64,000 nucleotides of DNA from Streptomyces tropicalis (GTDB lineage Bacteria > Actinomycetota > Actinomycetes > Streptomycetales > Streptomycetaceae), in NCBI RefSeq assembly GCF_029269835.1, contig NZ_JARJBB010000001.1, forward strand, positions 372,001 through 436,000. Direction: 5' to 3'. The notes beneath the pieces are model-generated. The model made no database searches. It saw only the letters and a program-made list of their open reading frames with translations, and was not told where the DNA came from. Shown here piece after piece: positions 7,757-16,065 of this stretch. Within the stretch, counting starts at the first letter, position 1. Each line of letters starts with the position of its first letter. A program made the position numbers and the translations under genes.

Positions 7757-8528
7757 CTCTTCCGCGGGCTGACGGAGATCCTTCTCCAGGGGCGGACCCT
7801 GGGCCCCTTCCCGGACGGCCTCCAGCGGATCGGCGACGGCTTCCTTCCGGAGGTCGGCCCCGCCACCGGCTACCACAACCTCACCATGCTGCTCGGCCTG
7901 GTGCTGATCGCCGCCGTGGTGCGGCAGGAGGTGCGGGACCGGCGCCGGCAGCGGGAGTTCTCCCTCGACGTGCCGCCCCCGCAGCTGTTCGCGGTGAAGC
8001 CGGCCGCCCTGGTCGCCGCGGTCCTCGCGCTCACCCTGCTGCTCGCCGGCCACAAGGGCGCGCCGATCGCGCTGATCGTCCTCGGCGTCCTGGTGGCCGG
8101 CTACGGCTATGTGATGAGCAACGCCGTCTTCGGCCGGCACATCCACGCCATCGGCGGCAACCTGCCCGCGGCGAAGCTGTCCGGCGTGAAGGACCGGCGG
8201 GTCACCTTCCAGGTGTTCCTCAACATGGGCGTCCTGGCCGCCCTGGCCGGCCTGGTGGTCGCCGCCCGGCTGAACGCGGCGTCGCCGAAGGCGGGGGGTG
8301 AACTTCGAACTGGAGGCGATCGCCTCGTCGTTCATCGGCGGCGCCTCGACGAGCGGCGGGGTCGGCACGGTCCTCGGCGCGATCATCGGCGGTCTCGTCC
8401 TGGGCGTGCCCGACAACGGCATGAACCTGCTGAGCGTCGGCACCGACCGGCAGCAGGTCATCAAGGGGCCGGCCCTGCTGGTGGCGGTCGGCTTCGACGT
8501 GTGGGACAAGCGCAGGTCCGGCCCGTAG
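7757..8528 (+). pseudogene. Sugar ABC transporter permease (XylH/MmsB-like), truncated and frameshifted
   Basis: From 7757 the frame reads LFRGLTEILLQGRTLGPFPD and then typical permease helices, through NAVFGRHIHAIGGN and GVLAALAGLVVAARLNAASP. At about 8291-8297 the run GCGGGGGGTGAAC has one G too many. Removing it restores GVNFELEAIASSFIGG and the usual end (STSGGVGTVLGAIIGG, NLLSVGTDRQQVIKG) in the neighbouring frame to the stop at 8526. The N-terminal half of the permease is missing; upstream sequence is unrelated. No ATP-binding or substrate-binding subunit gene remains nearby. It would have been part of a xylose-type sugar importer. Confidence 0.8.
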
Positions 8529-8566
8529 GGCCGCGGCACGGCGCCGGGGCGTGCCGGGGACTCCGG

Positions 8567-8602
8567 CGGCCGCGGCACGGCGCGGGGGGCGTGCCGCGGC
8601 CG
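8567..8602. terminator. Hairpin, probable terminator
   Basis: A perfect 12-bp inverted repeat (CGGCCGCGGCAC / GTGCCGCGGCCG) follows the dead permease. A partial direct copy of its left arm occurs at about 8529-8545. Confidence 0.5.
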
Positions 8603-8749
8603 GGGTCGCCCCCGCCGGTGCGCCGGCGCACGCTGAACGCCACCGTGTCCGCCTCCGTATCCATGGGCGGCCCGCGCTCCCCCGCGCGGGCCGCCCCCAC
8701 AGACGGGCCCGGCCGTCCCCCGGCCGGGCCCGCCCCGCACGGAGGTTCC

Positions 8750-10585
8750 ATGGCCGACAACGTCACCTCGCTGTTCCGCGGCACCGCGGCCGCCGGCCCG
8801 TCGGGGGCACCGGCGCGGGAGGGTGACGGGACCGGCCCCATGGACTTCAGCGTCCCCTGCAACCCGTACTTCCCCACCCCGGAGATGTTCCAGGAGATGG
8901 CGGCCCGCCTGCGGGACATCGCCACCACCTACCCGAGCGGCTCGGACACGATCGCCGCGGAGCTGTGCGGGCTGCTCCAGCTCCCCCCGCAGTGCGTGGC
9001 CCTGGGCAACGGCTCGACGGAACTGATCACCTGGATCGACCACCTGATGGTCCGTGAGTCGCTCGCCGTCCCCGTCCCCACCTTCGGCCGCTGGACCGAC
9101 CAGCCGATGGAGACGGGCAAGCGGGTCGACATGTTCCCGCTGCCCGAGTCGGGCGGATTCGCGCTCGACCCGGGGGTGTACGCGGAGTTCCTGCGCAAGC
9201 GGGGCACCCGGGTCGCGGTGGTCTGCAACCCGAACAACCCCGACGGCGGCTTCCTGCCCCGGCACAGTGTCGTGCAGTTCCTCGACGCGATGGCGGACCT
9301 GGACCTGATCGTCGTCGACGAGTGCTTCCTGGAGTTCGCGGACGCCGAGGGCGAGGCGAGCGTCGTCCAGGAGGCGATGCTCCGCCCCAACGTCGTCGTC
9401 CTGCGCAGCCTGGGCAAGAACCTCGGCCTGCACGGGGTCCGCCTCGGCTACCTGGTCGCCAACCCGGCGCTGGCCGGCCGGATCCGCGCGATGCTCCCGA
9501 AGCGGAACGTCAACTCCCTCGCCGAGCAGGTGGTGTTCATGCTGCGGGAGAACGCCGCCCTGTACCGGCAGAGCCTGGCGCAGGTGCGGTACGACCGCCA
9601 GGAGATGGCCGCCCACCTGGCCACGCTGCCCGGCCTGACGGTCTACCCCTCCCAGGGCAACTTCCTCTTCGTGCGCCTTCCCGTGGGCGCCGAGGGCACC
9701 GTGGTCCGCGACCGGATGCTCGCCGAGCACCGGATCCTGGTCCGCGAGTGCGGCAACAAGATCGGTTCCTCCAGCCGCTTCCTGCGGCTCGTGGTGCGCC
9801 CCCAGGCCGACGTGCGCCGCCTGGTGTCCGGCCTGGAGTCGGTGCTCTACGAGCCCAGGAGGGGAGCCGCCGTGCCCGAGCCGGGCCTCGGGACCGGCTA
9901 CAGCTCGGGTACGGCGGCGGTCGACCGCCTGGTCAGCGAGACCAACGGCTCCGGCCTGCGGGCGCAGCCCGGCCGGTCCGCCGGTGCCGCGCCGGGACTC
10001 CCCGCCGCGCCGGCCGCCGGCACCGGCGTGCCGCTTCCGGCCGCCGCGGTCGCCGCGCCGCCCGCGCAGCAGGACGGCGGGATGCCGCTGCCGGCCCAGG
10101 CGCCGCAGCAGCCGCTCCCCACGGTGCCGCCCGCGGCGCCGGTCCGGCCCCCGTCCCCACCGCAGCCCGCGGCCCCGCCGCCGATGCCGCCGCCGATGCC
10201 GGTGCCGGTGCCGGTGCCGGTGCCGGCGGCCGCGCAGCGGCTTCCGCCGCTCCCGCAGCCGGTCGCGCCCGCGGTCGCGGTCCCGCCCCTGCAACCCGCC
10301 CCGCCCCTGCAGCCCGTACCGCCCATGCCGGCGGCGGCACCGGTGCCGGGCCCGGACCGGCTGCCGAGTCCGGTGCCGGTCCCGGGGGTGCCGGGTGCCG
10401 TGCAGCCGCCCGCGGCCGCCCTGCCCGGACCGACCCCGGCCGGGGTCCCGGCCCGCGGCGGCCTGACCGCGGCCCAGGTCCGCGGCATGACGGCCCCGCC
10501 CTCCGGCCTCACCCCGGCCCCCGCCACCGGCTGGCCGAGCCCGCAGAACTGGCCGAACGCGGCGGGGATGGGGCAGGCCGGGTAG
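8750..10585 (+). CDS. Class I/II PLP-dependent aminotransferase with proline-rich tail
   Basis: Start at ATG 8750 with GGAGG 5 nt upstream; 611 aa. The same frame stays open upstream only because it runs into the shifted permease. Residues ~25-370 form a histidinol-phosphate-aminotransferase-type domain: NPYFPTPEMF, GNGSTELITW, CNPNNPDGGFLP, VDECFLEF and the Schiff-base Lys223 in SLGKNLGLHGVRLGY. C-terminal Arg residues (RFLRLVVRP) fit carboxylate binding. About 240 residues of Pro/Ala/Val-rich sequence follow, including repeated PVPVPV, which is unusual for the family. The domain also resembles threonine-phosphate decarboxylase, so the substrate is open. Confidence 0.82.
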   Translation: MADNVTSLFRGTAAAGPSGAPAREGDGTGPMDFSVPCNPYFPTPEMFQEMAARLRDIATTYPSGSDTIAAELCGLLQLPPQCVALGNGSTELITWIDHLMVRESLAVPVPTFGRWTDQPMETGKRVDMFPLPESGGFALDPGVYAEFLRKRGTRVAVVCNPNNPDGGFLPRHSVVQFLDAMADLDLIVVDECFLEFADAEGEASVVQEAMLRPNVVVLRSLGKNLGLHGVRLGYLVANPALAGRIRAMLPKRNVNSLAEQVVFMLRENAALYRQSLAQVRYDRQEMAAHLATLPGLTVYPSQGNFLFVRLPVGAEGTVVRDRMLAEHRILVRECGNKIGSSSRFLRLVVRPQADVRRLVSGLESVLYEPRRGAAVPEPGLGTGYSSGTAAVDRLVSETNGSGLRAQPGRSAGAAPGLPAAPAAGTGVPLPAAAVAAPPAQQDGGMPLPAQAPQQPLPTVPPAAPVRPPSPPQPAAPPPMPPPMPVPVPVPVPAAAQRLPPLPQPVAPAVAVPPLQPAPPLQPVPPMPAAAPVPGPDRLPSPVPVPGVPGAVQPPAAALPGPTPAGVPARGGLTAAQVRGMTAPPSGLTPAPATGWPSPQNWPNAAGMGQAG

Positions 10586-10621
10586 GCGGCGCGGACCGTG
10601 CGCCGAACGGGGCGCGACGGC

Positions 10622-10649
10622 GACCCGGACCCGTGCCGGGGTCCGGGTC
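10622..10649. terminator. Convergent hairpin terminator
   Basis: A perfect 11-bp stem (GACCCGGACCC / GGGTCCGGGTC) with a 6-nt loop ends one base before the stop codon of the minus-strand gene. It separates two convergent genes. Confidence 0.75.
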
Positions 10650-11585
10650 TCAGCCGTCCGCGGGCGGCGGTGTGCCCGGAACCTCCGTGCGGCGGCGGGA
10701 CCGGGTCCTGCGGGTGAGGAGGATCGTGAGCGTGCCGGCCAGCAGCGCGCCGCCCGCGGTCCAGCCGGCCAGGTCGGCCGCCGCGAGGGCCGAGCCGCGG
10801 CCGTCGGCCTGCGGCGGGGGGCAGACGGCTCCGGGAGGCGCGGCGGCGACGCGGAGCCGGGCCCAGGGGTCCGGGTCCGCCGCGCCGCCCGGGCCGTGCC
10901 GGTACACCGGGTACAGGCCCGGCGCGGCCCCGCACCGGATCACCGCGGTCGCGGTGAGGACGGCGCGTGCTCCGCGCAGGACGACCCGGCCGGTGAACGC
11001 CTCCGAGGTCAGGGCGACTTCGCCGTCCAGGCCCTCGTCGAAGTCGTCCGTGACCGCGACACGGCTGCCGGCGCGGAAGGTCCGGACGTCCCACTCGGTC
11101 TGGGGCCAGCCGGTGCCGGGCGCCCAGCGTTCCTCCCGTTCGGGCGGAGGGAGCCGCTCGACCTTCTTCCGGCAGGCGCGGCGGGCCGCCGCCCCGGCCG
11201 GTTCGACGCGCACGCGCGCCCAGAAGCCGCCCTGCCCGGGCGGGCGTTCGGCGTCGCCCCGGGATGCGGTGAGCCGGACCGGGTACGTGCCGGGGCGCAC
11301 GTCGCAGGCCACGGTGACGGCCGCCGTCAGCACGGGCGCCATCATCCGCAGGCGGCCCGGCGCGAGGAAGGCCGCGGAGTCGACGGCCTCACCGTCGGCG
11401 AGCCGTCCGGTCCGGGCGGCCACGGCCAGCGTGTCGCCCGGGTGCACGGACCGCACGCCGCTGTACGGCAGGGGCAGCGGCGGGGGTGCGGGATCCGCGG
11501 GCGCGGCCGAGGCGGTCCCGGCCGTCAGCGCGTGCAGCAGGAGCGGCAGTGTCGCGACCGCCGCCGTGCACATTCGCCCCATCAT
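10650..11585 (-). CDS. Hypothetical exported, C-terminally anchored protein
   Basis: 311 aa. It has a signal peptide (LLLHALTAGTASAAPA), a long extracellular region with six or more Cys, one C-terminal membrane helix (AGWTAGGALLAGTLTILL) and a basic cytoplasmic tail (TRRTRSRRR). Two repeats of a beta-rich motif are visible (CDVRPGTYPVRLTASRG and CGAAPGLYPVYRHGPG), suggesting a duplicated Ig-like unit. I do not recognise a family with a known function. It is divergent from the S1-type protease gene. Confidence 0.65.
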   Translation of the reverse strand: MMGRMCTAAVATLPLLLHALTAGTASAAPADPAPPPLPLPYSGVRSVHPGDTLAVAARTGRLADGEAVDSAAFLAPGRLRMMAPVLTAAVTVACDVRPGTYPVRLTASRGDAERPPGQGGFWARVRVEPAGAAARRACRKKVERLPPPEREERWAPGTGWPQTEWDVRTFRAGSRVAVTDDFDEGLDGEVALTSEAFTGRVVLRGARAVLTATAVIRCGAAPGLYPVYRHGPGGAADPDPWARLRVAAAPPGAVCPPPQADGRGSALAAADLAGWTAGGALLAGTLTILLTRRTRSRRRTEVPGTPPPADG

Positions 11586-11726
11586 CCGCCTGTCTGTCCG
11601 TTTTCTGATGTTCCGTCAGGCAGGGTGTGACGGAACGCTGCCGACTCTCGCGTCGAACGTGTGCGCGATGACGGGGATCGGATCCGCCCGGACGTTCGGC
11701 TCCCTCCAAGACGGGAAGACACTTCG

Positions 11727-12773
11727 TTGAGTTCCAGCTCCAGATGGATTCCGGCCCTCGCGATCGGCCTGTGCGCCGGCGCGCTCGGCACCGGAGCCGC
11801 GCCGGCCGCACCGGGCGCCACGGTGCCGGCGGCCTCCGCCGCGTCCGCCGTGGGTGCCGGGGTCCGCGGCCCGGCGGCGGTCACGGCGGGTTCCACGGCC
11901 CTGCGGAGCCTGCGCGCGGAGGAGACGTACTGGACGGCGGACCGCATGGCCCGCGCGGTCCCCGCCGACGCGGCCGCACCGCCGCCCCTGCGTGCCGGTG
12001 CGCGGCACGGCCCGCCGGCCGGCACGCCCGCGCCCGAGCACTTCAACGGCCACCCGATGGTGGGCACCTTCTTCTTCGACGGCAGGCCGCTGGGGGGCGG
12101 CAGCACGTACTGCACGGGCAGCGTCGTCCACACGGCGGCCCACGACATCGTGCTGACCGCGGGCCACTGCGGCCGCGGCCTGGAGAGGGCCACGCACCGC
12201 GTCTTCGTGCCGCAGTACCGCTACGGGCGGTCCGCCGCCGCCCAGCCCTTCGGCGTCTTCCCCGTGACGACGACGTACATCGACCCGCGCTACACGACGA
12301 ACACCAGGGCGGCGACCTCCGACCTCGACCTGGCCTTCGCCCGGGTCGGCGCCAACGGCCGGGGCAGGGTGGAGGACCTCACGGGCGCGCTGGCCTTCAC
12401 GCCCTCGACCGGCTACATCCGCAAGGTCACCGTCATCGGCTATCCCAGCTCCGCCTCGGTCAACCCCAGGCACCGGGCGATCCGCTGCCCGGTCACCACC
12501 ACGCGCCTGTCCGGCTACCGCCAGATGCGCATGCTCTGCACCGGCTTCTACGGAGGCGTCTCCGGCGGCCCGTGGATCGAGGGCTACGACCGCGCCACCG
12601 GCCGCGGCAGGCTGATCGGCAACACGGGCGGGTACCTCGCCGGCGGCGACGTGGACTGGGTGACGTACGCCCCGCTCTACGGCAAGGACGCCCAGGCCCT
12701 GTTCGCCGACGCGGCCGCCCACCGCCCGGTCGGCACCAGACCCCCGTACCACCCCGCGGCGACCACCCGCTGA
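11727..12773 (+). CDS. Secreted trypsin/V8-like serine protease
   Basis: Start chosen at TTG 11727: GGGAAG lies ~9 nt upstream and a signal peptide (IPALAIGLCAGALGTG) begins at once; 348 aa. The triad is visible: His147 in LTAGHC, Asp201 in DLDLAF and Ser279 in GGVSGGPW. A C-x-G...C pair (YCTGSVVH, AGHCG) and CTGFYGG suggest disulfides. Residues ~30-100 look like a propeptide. Such proteins are extracellular endopeptidases; specificity cannot be read here. Possible ATG starts further upstream would destroy the signal peptide position. Confidence 0.87.
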   Translation: MSSSSRWIPALAIGLCAGALGTGAAPAAPGATVPAASAASAVGAGVRGPAAVTAGSTALRSLRAEETYWTADRMARAVPADAAAPPPLRAGARHGPPAGTPAPEHFNGHPMVGTFFFDGRPLGGGSTYCTGSVVHTAAHDIVLTAGHCGRGLERATHRVFVPQYRYGRSAAAQPFGVFPVTTTYIDPRYTTNTRAATSDLDLAFARVGANGRGRVEDLTGALAFTPSTGYIRKVTVIGYPSSASVNPRHRAIRCPVTTTRLSGYRQMRMLCTGFYGGVSGGPWIEGYDRATGRGRLIGNTGGYLAGGDVDWVTYAPLYGKDAQALFADAAAHRPVGTRPPYHPAATTR

Positions 12774-12805
12774 CCCCGCCCCGTCCGCCCGCCGACGGAC
12801 CGGCG

Positions 12806-13303
12806 CTACTCCGGCACCGCGTCGCGGTCCGGGACGCGCCGGCGGTGCCAGCCGGGGGGCAGGTCGATCTCGGCGCGGATCGTCTTGCCGGGCGGGGGGA
12901 CGCGCTCACACACCTCCCAGCGGGCGGCGAGTGCGTCGACGAGGGCGAGACCGCGGCCGCGTTCGGCCAGGGGGTCCGGCGGTCGCAGGTCGCGGGGGCC
13001 CGGCGGGAGCGGTGGCCCGGACCGGGTGTCCGTCACCTCGACCCGGACGCCGCCCGTCACCAGGGACAGCCTCACCTCGAAGTCGCGCCCGGGGACCCGT
13101 CCGTGGGTCACGGCGTTGGCGGCGAGTTCGGCCACGATCACGGCGACCGCGTCGGACGGGGCCGAGCCGTGCGGGATCCGCCAGGCGTCGAGCCGGCGCA
13201 GGACGAGGTGCCGGGCGAGCCGGGCACCGCGGGGTGTGGCACCGAACCGCCGGACGAACGTGCGTACGGTGACCGGATCTCGGGGAGTCGTGCGTGCTGG
13301 CAT
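12806..13303 (-). CDS. ATP-binding protein (anti-sigma HATPase_c family)
   Basis: 165 aa. The Bergerat fold motifs are present: N-box ELAANAVTHG, G1-type box VEVTDTR and G2-type ERGRGLALVDALA. It belongs to the large Streptomyces family of RsbW/SpoIIAB-like ATP-binding proteins that are usually serine kinases or sequestering partners for anti-sigma antagonists. It is convergent with the protease gene and divergent from a DUF5753 regulator. HATPase, DUF5753 and DUF397 genes often sit together in Streptomyces, forming whiJ-like modules. Confidence 0.9.
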   Translation of the reverse strand: MPARTTPRDPVTVRTFVRRFGATPRGARLARHLVLRRLDAWRIPHGSAPSDAVAVIVAELAANAVTHGRVPGRDFEVRLSLVTGGVRVEVTDTRSGPPLPPGPRDLRPPDPLAERGRGLALVDALAARWEVCERVPPPGKTIRAEIDLPPGWHRRRVPDRDAVPE

Positions 13304-13433
13304 GCGCCCAATCTGGCGCCCCGGCGGTCCACTTCACCAGGCCGGCGCCGCGTACGCGGGACGAGCGTACGCGGTCACCCACTGGACAGTACCGATGACC
13401 CTCCGTGAGCATGGTCGCGGGAGGTGACCGACG

Positions 13434-14294
13434 GTGGTCGACGGCGTGGCGGTTACGGGTGGTGCGGGTTCGGGCGGGGAGCCGGAGTCGTCCGACAGTC
13501 TGCGGACGTTCGGGGCGGTGGTCCAGGGGCTGCGGGAGCACGCCGGGCTGAGCCGCGAGGAGTTCGGCGCGCGGGTGCGGTACTCCAGGCACACGGTGGC
13601 GTCCGTGGAGTTGGGCAGGCGGATGCCGGATCCGGCGTTCGTGGAGCGGGCGGAGGAGGCCCTCGGCAACACGGGGGCGCTGCGCAGGGCGGCCGGCCAC
13701 CTCGCACGGCAGCCGGGCCTGGCGGCCTGGTTCCGGCAGTGGGCGCGGATGGAGCAGGTGGCGGTCACCCTGTGCACCTACGAATGCCGGGTGGTGCCGG
13801 GCCTGTTGCAGACGGAGGCGTATGCGCGGGCCATGGCGACGAGCGTGCCGCCGATCCCGGACGGGGAGCAGCTCGCCGAGCGGATCGCGGCGCGACTGGC
13901 GCGCCAGGAGCTGCTGTCGGCGCGGCGCAGGCCGCCGTGCGCCTTCAGCTTCATCGTCGAACAGTCCGTGCTGGAGCGGCAGACGGGCGGGCCGGACGTC
14001 ACGCGGGAGGTCGTCGGCCGCCTGCTGGAGGTGGGCGAGGGGTACGGGAACGTCGAGGTCCAGGTGATGCCGCTGTGCCAGCCCGTCCACGCGGGCCTCG
14101 ACGGCCCGTTGCAACTGCTGGAGACGCCGGAGCACCACTGGTTCGCGTACTCCGAGGGGCAGAACAACGGCCGCCTCATCTCCGATCCGAAAGAGATCAG
14201 CGTGCTCCATCAGCGGTATGCGAAACTGCGCTCGCAGGCCCTGACTCCCGAGGACTCCCGGCGCCTGCTGGAGCGGATGCGAGGAGCGCTATGA
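13434..14294 (+). CDS. Helix-turn-helix regulator with DUF5753 (WhiJ-like)
   Basis: Start at GTG 13434, with GGGAGGT upstream; 286 aa. Residues ~22-75 form an XRE-type HTH (LREHAGLSREEFGARVRYSR then VASVELGRRMPD). The rest is DUF5753 (ARQPGLAAWF, CTYECRVVPGLLQTEAYARA, EQSVLERQTGG). It overlaps the downstream DUF397 gene by 4 nt (ATGA), showing translational coupling. In S. coelicolor such pairs act as developmental regulators in which the small DUF397 protein antagonises the DNA-binding protein; the target here is unknown. Confidence 0.93.
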   Translation: MVDGVAVTGGAGSGGEPESSDSLRTFGAVVQGLREHAGLSREEFGARVRYSRHTVASVELGRRMPDPAFVERAEEALGNTGALRRAAGHLARQPGLAAWFRQWARMEQVAVTLCTYECRVVPGLLQTEAYARAMATSVPPIPDGEQLAERIAARLARQELLSARRRPPCAFSFIVEQSVLERQTGGPDVTREVVGRLLEVGEGYGNVEVQVMPLCQPVHAGLDGPLQLLETPEHHWFAYSEGQNNGRLISDPKEISVLHQRYAKLRSQALTPEDSRRLLERMRGAL

Positions 14295-14473
14295 ACACGT
14301 CCCGACTGGTCTGGTTCAAAAGCAGCCACAGCAGCGGCAGTCAGGGCGACTGCGTCGAGGTCGCCCTCGCCCCCTCCGTCGTCCACGTCCGGGACTCCAA
14401 GGACCGGCAGGGGCCCCGGCTCGCCGTGTCGCCCGCCGGGTGGGCCGACTTCCTGGCGTACGCGGCGCGGTGA
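14291..14473 (+). CDS. DUF397 small protein
   Basis: 60 aa with the complete DUF397 signature: LVWFKSSHSSGSQGDCVEVA near the start, VHVRDSKD in the middle and WADFLAYA at the end. Its ATG lies inside the stop of the upstream DUF5753 gene. Family knowledge suggests a modulator of the partner HTH protein. Confidence 0.93.
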   Translation: MNTSRLVWFKSSHSSGSQGDCVEVALAPSVVHVRDSKDRQGPRLAVSPAGWADFLAYAAR

Positions 14474-14496
14474 ACCGCGGTGGCCTCCCCCGCGGT

Positions 14497-15975
14497 TCAG
14501 GGGAGGTACTCCACCGTGACCGGGGCGGTGTTGTCCGCCTGGTCGGGGTCGGTGGCCGGGTCCGAGGTCACGGTGACGGTGCCGCGGGCGCCCTCCACCC
14601 GCCGGTCGACGCGCACCCGCAGGCCGGTGCCGGGCGCCGCGGGTCCCGGGCACAGGACGGAGCCGTCGCCCGAGGGGTTCGCGTAGCAGTAGGGGATGTC
14701 GCTCTCGTGCTCCCCGGGGCCCACCTCGACCAGGGTGAGGCCGGGCGGCAGCACCACGCGCATCGTGGCGGACCGGGACCCGCCGGCGCCCCAGTCGTCG
14801 CCCTCGGGGTACGGCACGGTCAGGTCGACCACCTGGCCGACCCTGCCCTTGATGGTGAAGCCGACGGCCGTCACGTCGTGGACGCGCGTGGTCGCGAAGG
14901 CCACCCCGAAGCTGTCGGCCCTGTCGCTGCGCGCCGGGTCGCCGCGGTCGGTGAGCGGGCCGCCGTCGACCGGCCGCAGCCGCAGGGCCGCGCCGGTGCC
15001 GTGCGGGGCCGTGGCGGGGACGGCGGACAGCGTGGACACGTCGGTGGTGCGGTACACGAAGTAGCTGAGCTTCCCGCTCCGCGTGTCGGCACCGGCCGTG
15101 GCGGACAGGGGGGCGTCCGTCTCGAAGGCCGCCCCCGCCGCCAGCGGTCCCGGGAAGTCGCACTGCGCCCTGGGCTCCTGCCCGACCGTGCCATAGCGGC
15201 AGTTCCGGTACCGCTTCACGAAGGCGGCCCCCTCGGCGGTGACCACGACGCTGACGCCGCCACGGACGCCGGTGTCCCCCTTGTTGCCGAAGGCCGGGGT
15301 GATCCCCACCCGGCCTCCGGGGCGGACGCCGGCGAGATCGGGGTACCGCTCCCGCGCCGTCAGGACGGGCGCGCCGACGATCACCCGGGTGGTGTGCCGG
15401 ACGGTGGGCGTGCCCGCGGCGCGCAGGGTCGCGGTGACCCTCGCGGTAGCGCCCCGGACCGCTCCGGGGGCGGGCCTGAGGGAGAACGGAGAGAAGTTCC
15501 ATCGCGTGCCCCGGCTCAGGTCGCACCGCACCAGCAGGCCCGAACGGCTGCACGCCCATGCCTTGTCCACCCAGTCGATCTCCGCCTTCCCGGCCAGGCC
15601 CGACAGGTCGACCGTCAGCTCGGGACTGCGGGGCGGGCCCGTGCCCGAGGCGGACGTCGCCAGGTCGAGCTCCCAGTCGGGGGCGTACGGCGCCCGGTCG
15701 AAGGTGCCGTGGCGGGGCAGGTAGGAGACGTTCGGCGCGGACCGGAAGGTGAGGACGGCCGGGCCGGACGACGCGGCCGCGGGGGTGACGACCTGTGCCG
15801 CGGCCGGGCTCGGGTACGGAGTGCGGGGACGCGCGGCACCCGCACGGTCCGGGTGCCGCCCGGCGCCGTCGCTCGTCACGATCGCCAGGACGACCGCGAG
15901 CACGACCAGCGCCGCACCGCCGGCGGCGAGGTACCGCCACGGCCAGGTCCGCTGACTCCCCCACCATCGGCTCAT
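14497..15975 (-). CDS. Hypothetical membrane-anchored extracellular protein, paralogue A
   Basis: 492 aa. One N-terminal membrane helix (AAGGALVVLAVVLAIVT) leads to a large extracellular part with Cys pairs. It shares long blocks with the next gene, for example TRVIVG, FGNKGDTGV, CRYG with AQCDFPGP, and VGFTIKGRVGQVVD. The C-terminal ~110 residues resemble DUF11/CARDB beta-domains (DPDQADNTAPVTVEY). The function is unknown; an adhesive or cell-surface role is possible. It is convergent with the DUF397 gene with only 23 nt between. Confidence 0.72.
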   Translation of the reverse strand: MSRWWGSQRTWPWRYLAAGGAALVVLAVVLAIVTSDGAGRHPDRAGAARPRTPYPSPAAAQVVTPAAASSGPAVLTFRSAPNVSYLPRHGTFDRAPYAPDWELDLATSASGTGPPRSPELTVDLSGLAGKAEIDWVDKAWACSRSGLLVRCDLSRGTRWNFSPFSLRPAPGAVRGATARVTATLRAAGTPTVRHTTRVIVGAPVLTARERYPDLAGVRPGGRVGITPAFGNKGDTGVRGGVSVVVTAEGAAFVKRYRNCRYGTVGQEPRAQCDFPGPLAAGAAFETDAPLSATAGADTRSGKLSYFVYRTTDVSTLSAVPATAPHGTGAALRLRPVDGGPLTDRGDPARSDRADSFGVAFATTRVHDVTAVGFTIKGRVGQVVDLTVPYPEGDDWGAGGSRSATMRVVLPPGLTLVEVGPGEHESDIPYCYANPSGDGSVLCPGPAAPGTGLRVRVDRRVEGARGTVTVTSDPATDPDQADNTAPVTVEYLP

Positions 15976-16065
15976 ACGGCGTCAGACGAACGACGAGTAC
16001 TCAGGGTTGCCCCCTCAGGCGCGGCCGACCGCGCCGGGGGCGCGCGCACTCCCCCGCGCCGGACG

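Noticed and set aside
7886..10585. One 899-residue fusion of permease and aminotransferase
   Set aside because: The open frame is an artefact: after the +1 G in the permease the wrong frame happens to stay open into the aminotransferase, which has its own ATG and Shine-Dalgarno at 8750.
13424..14473. 349-residue ORF spanning the DUF5753 gene and DUF397
   Set aside because: Only its last 60 codons are real (DUF397). The rest is an out-of-frame shadow of the DUF5753 gene.
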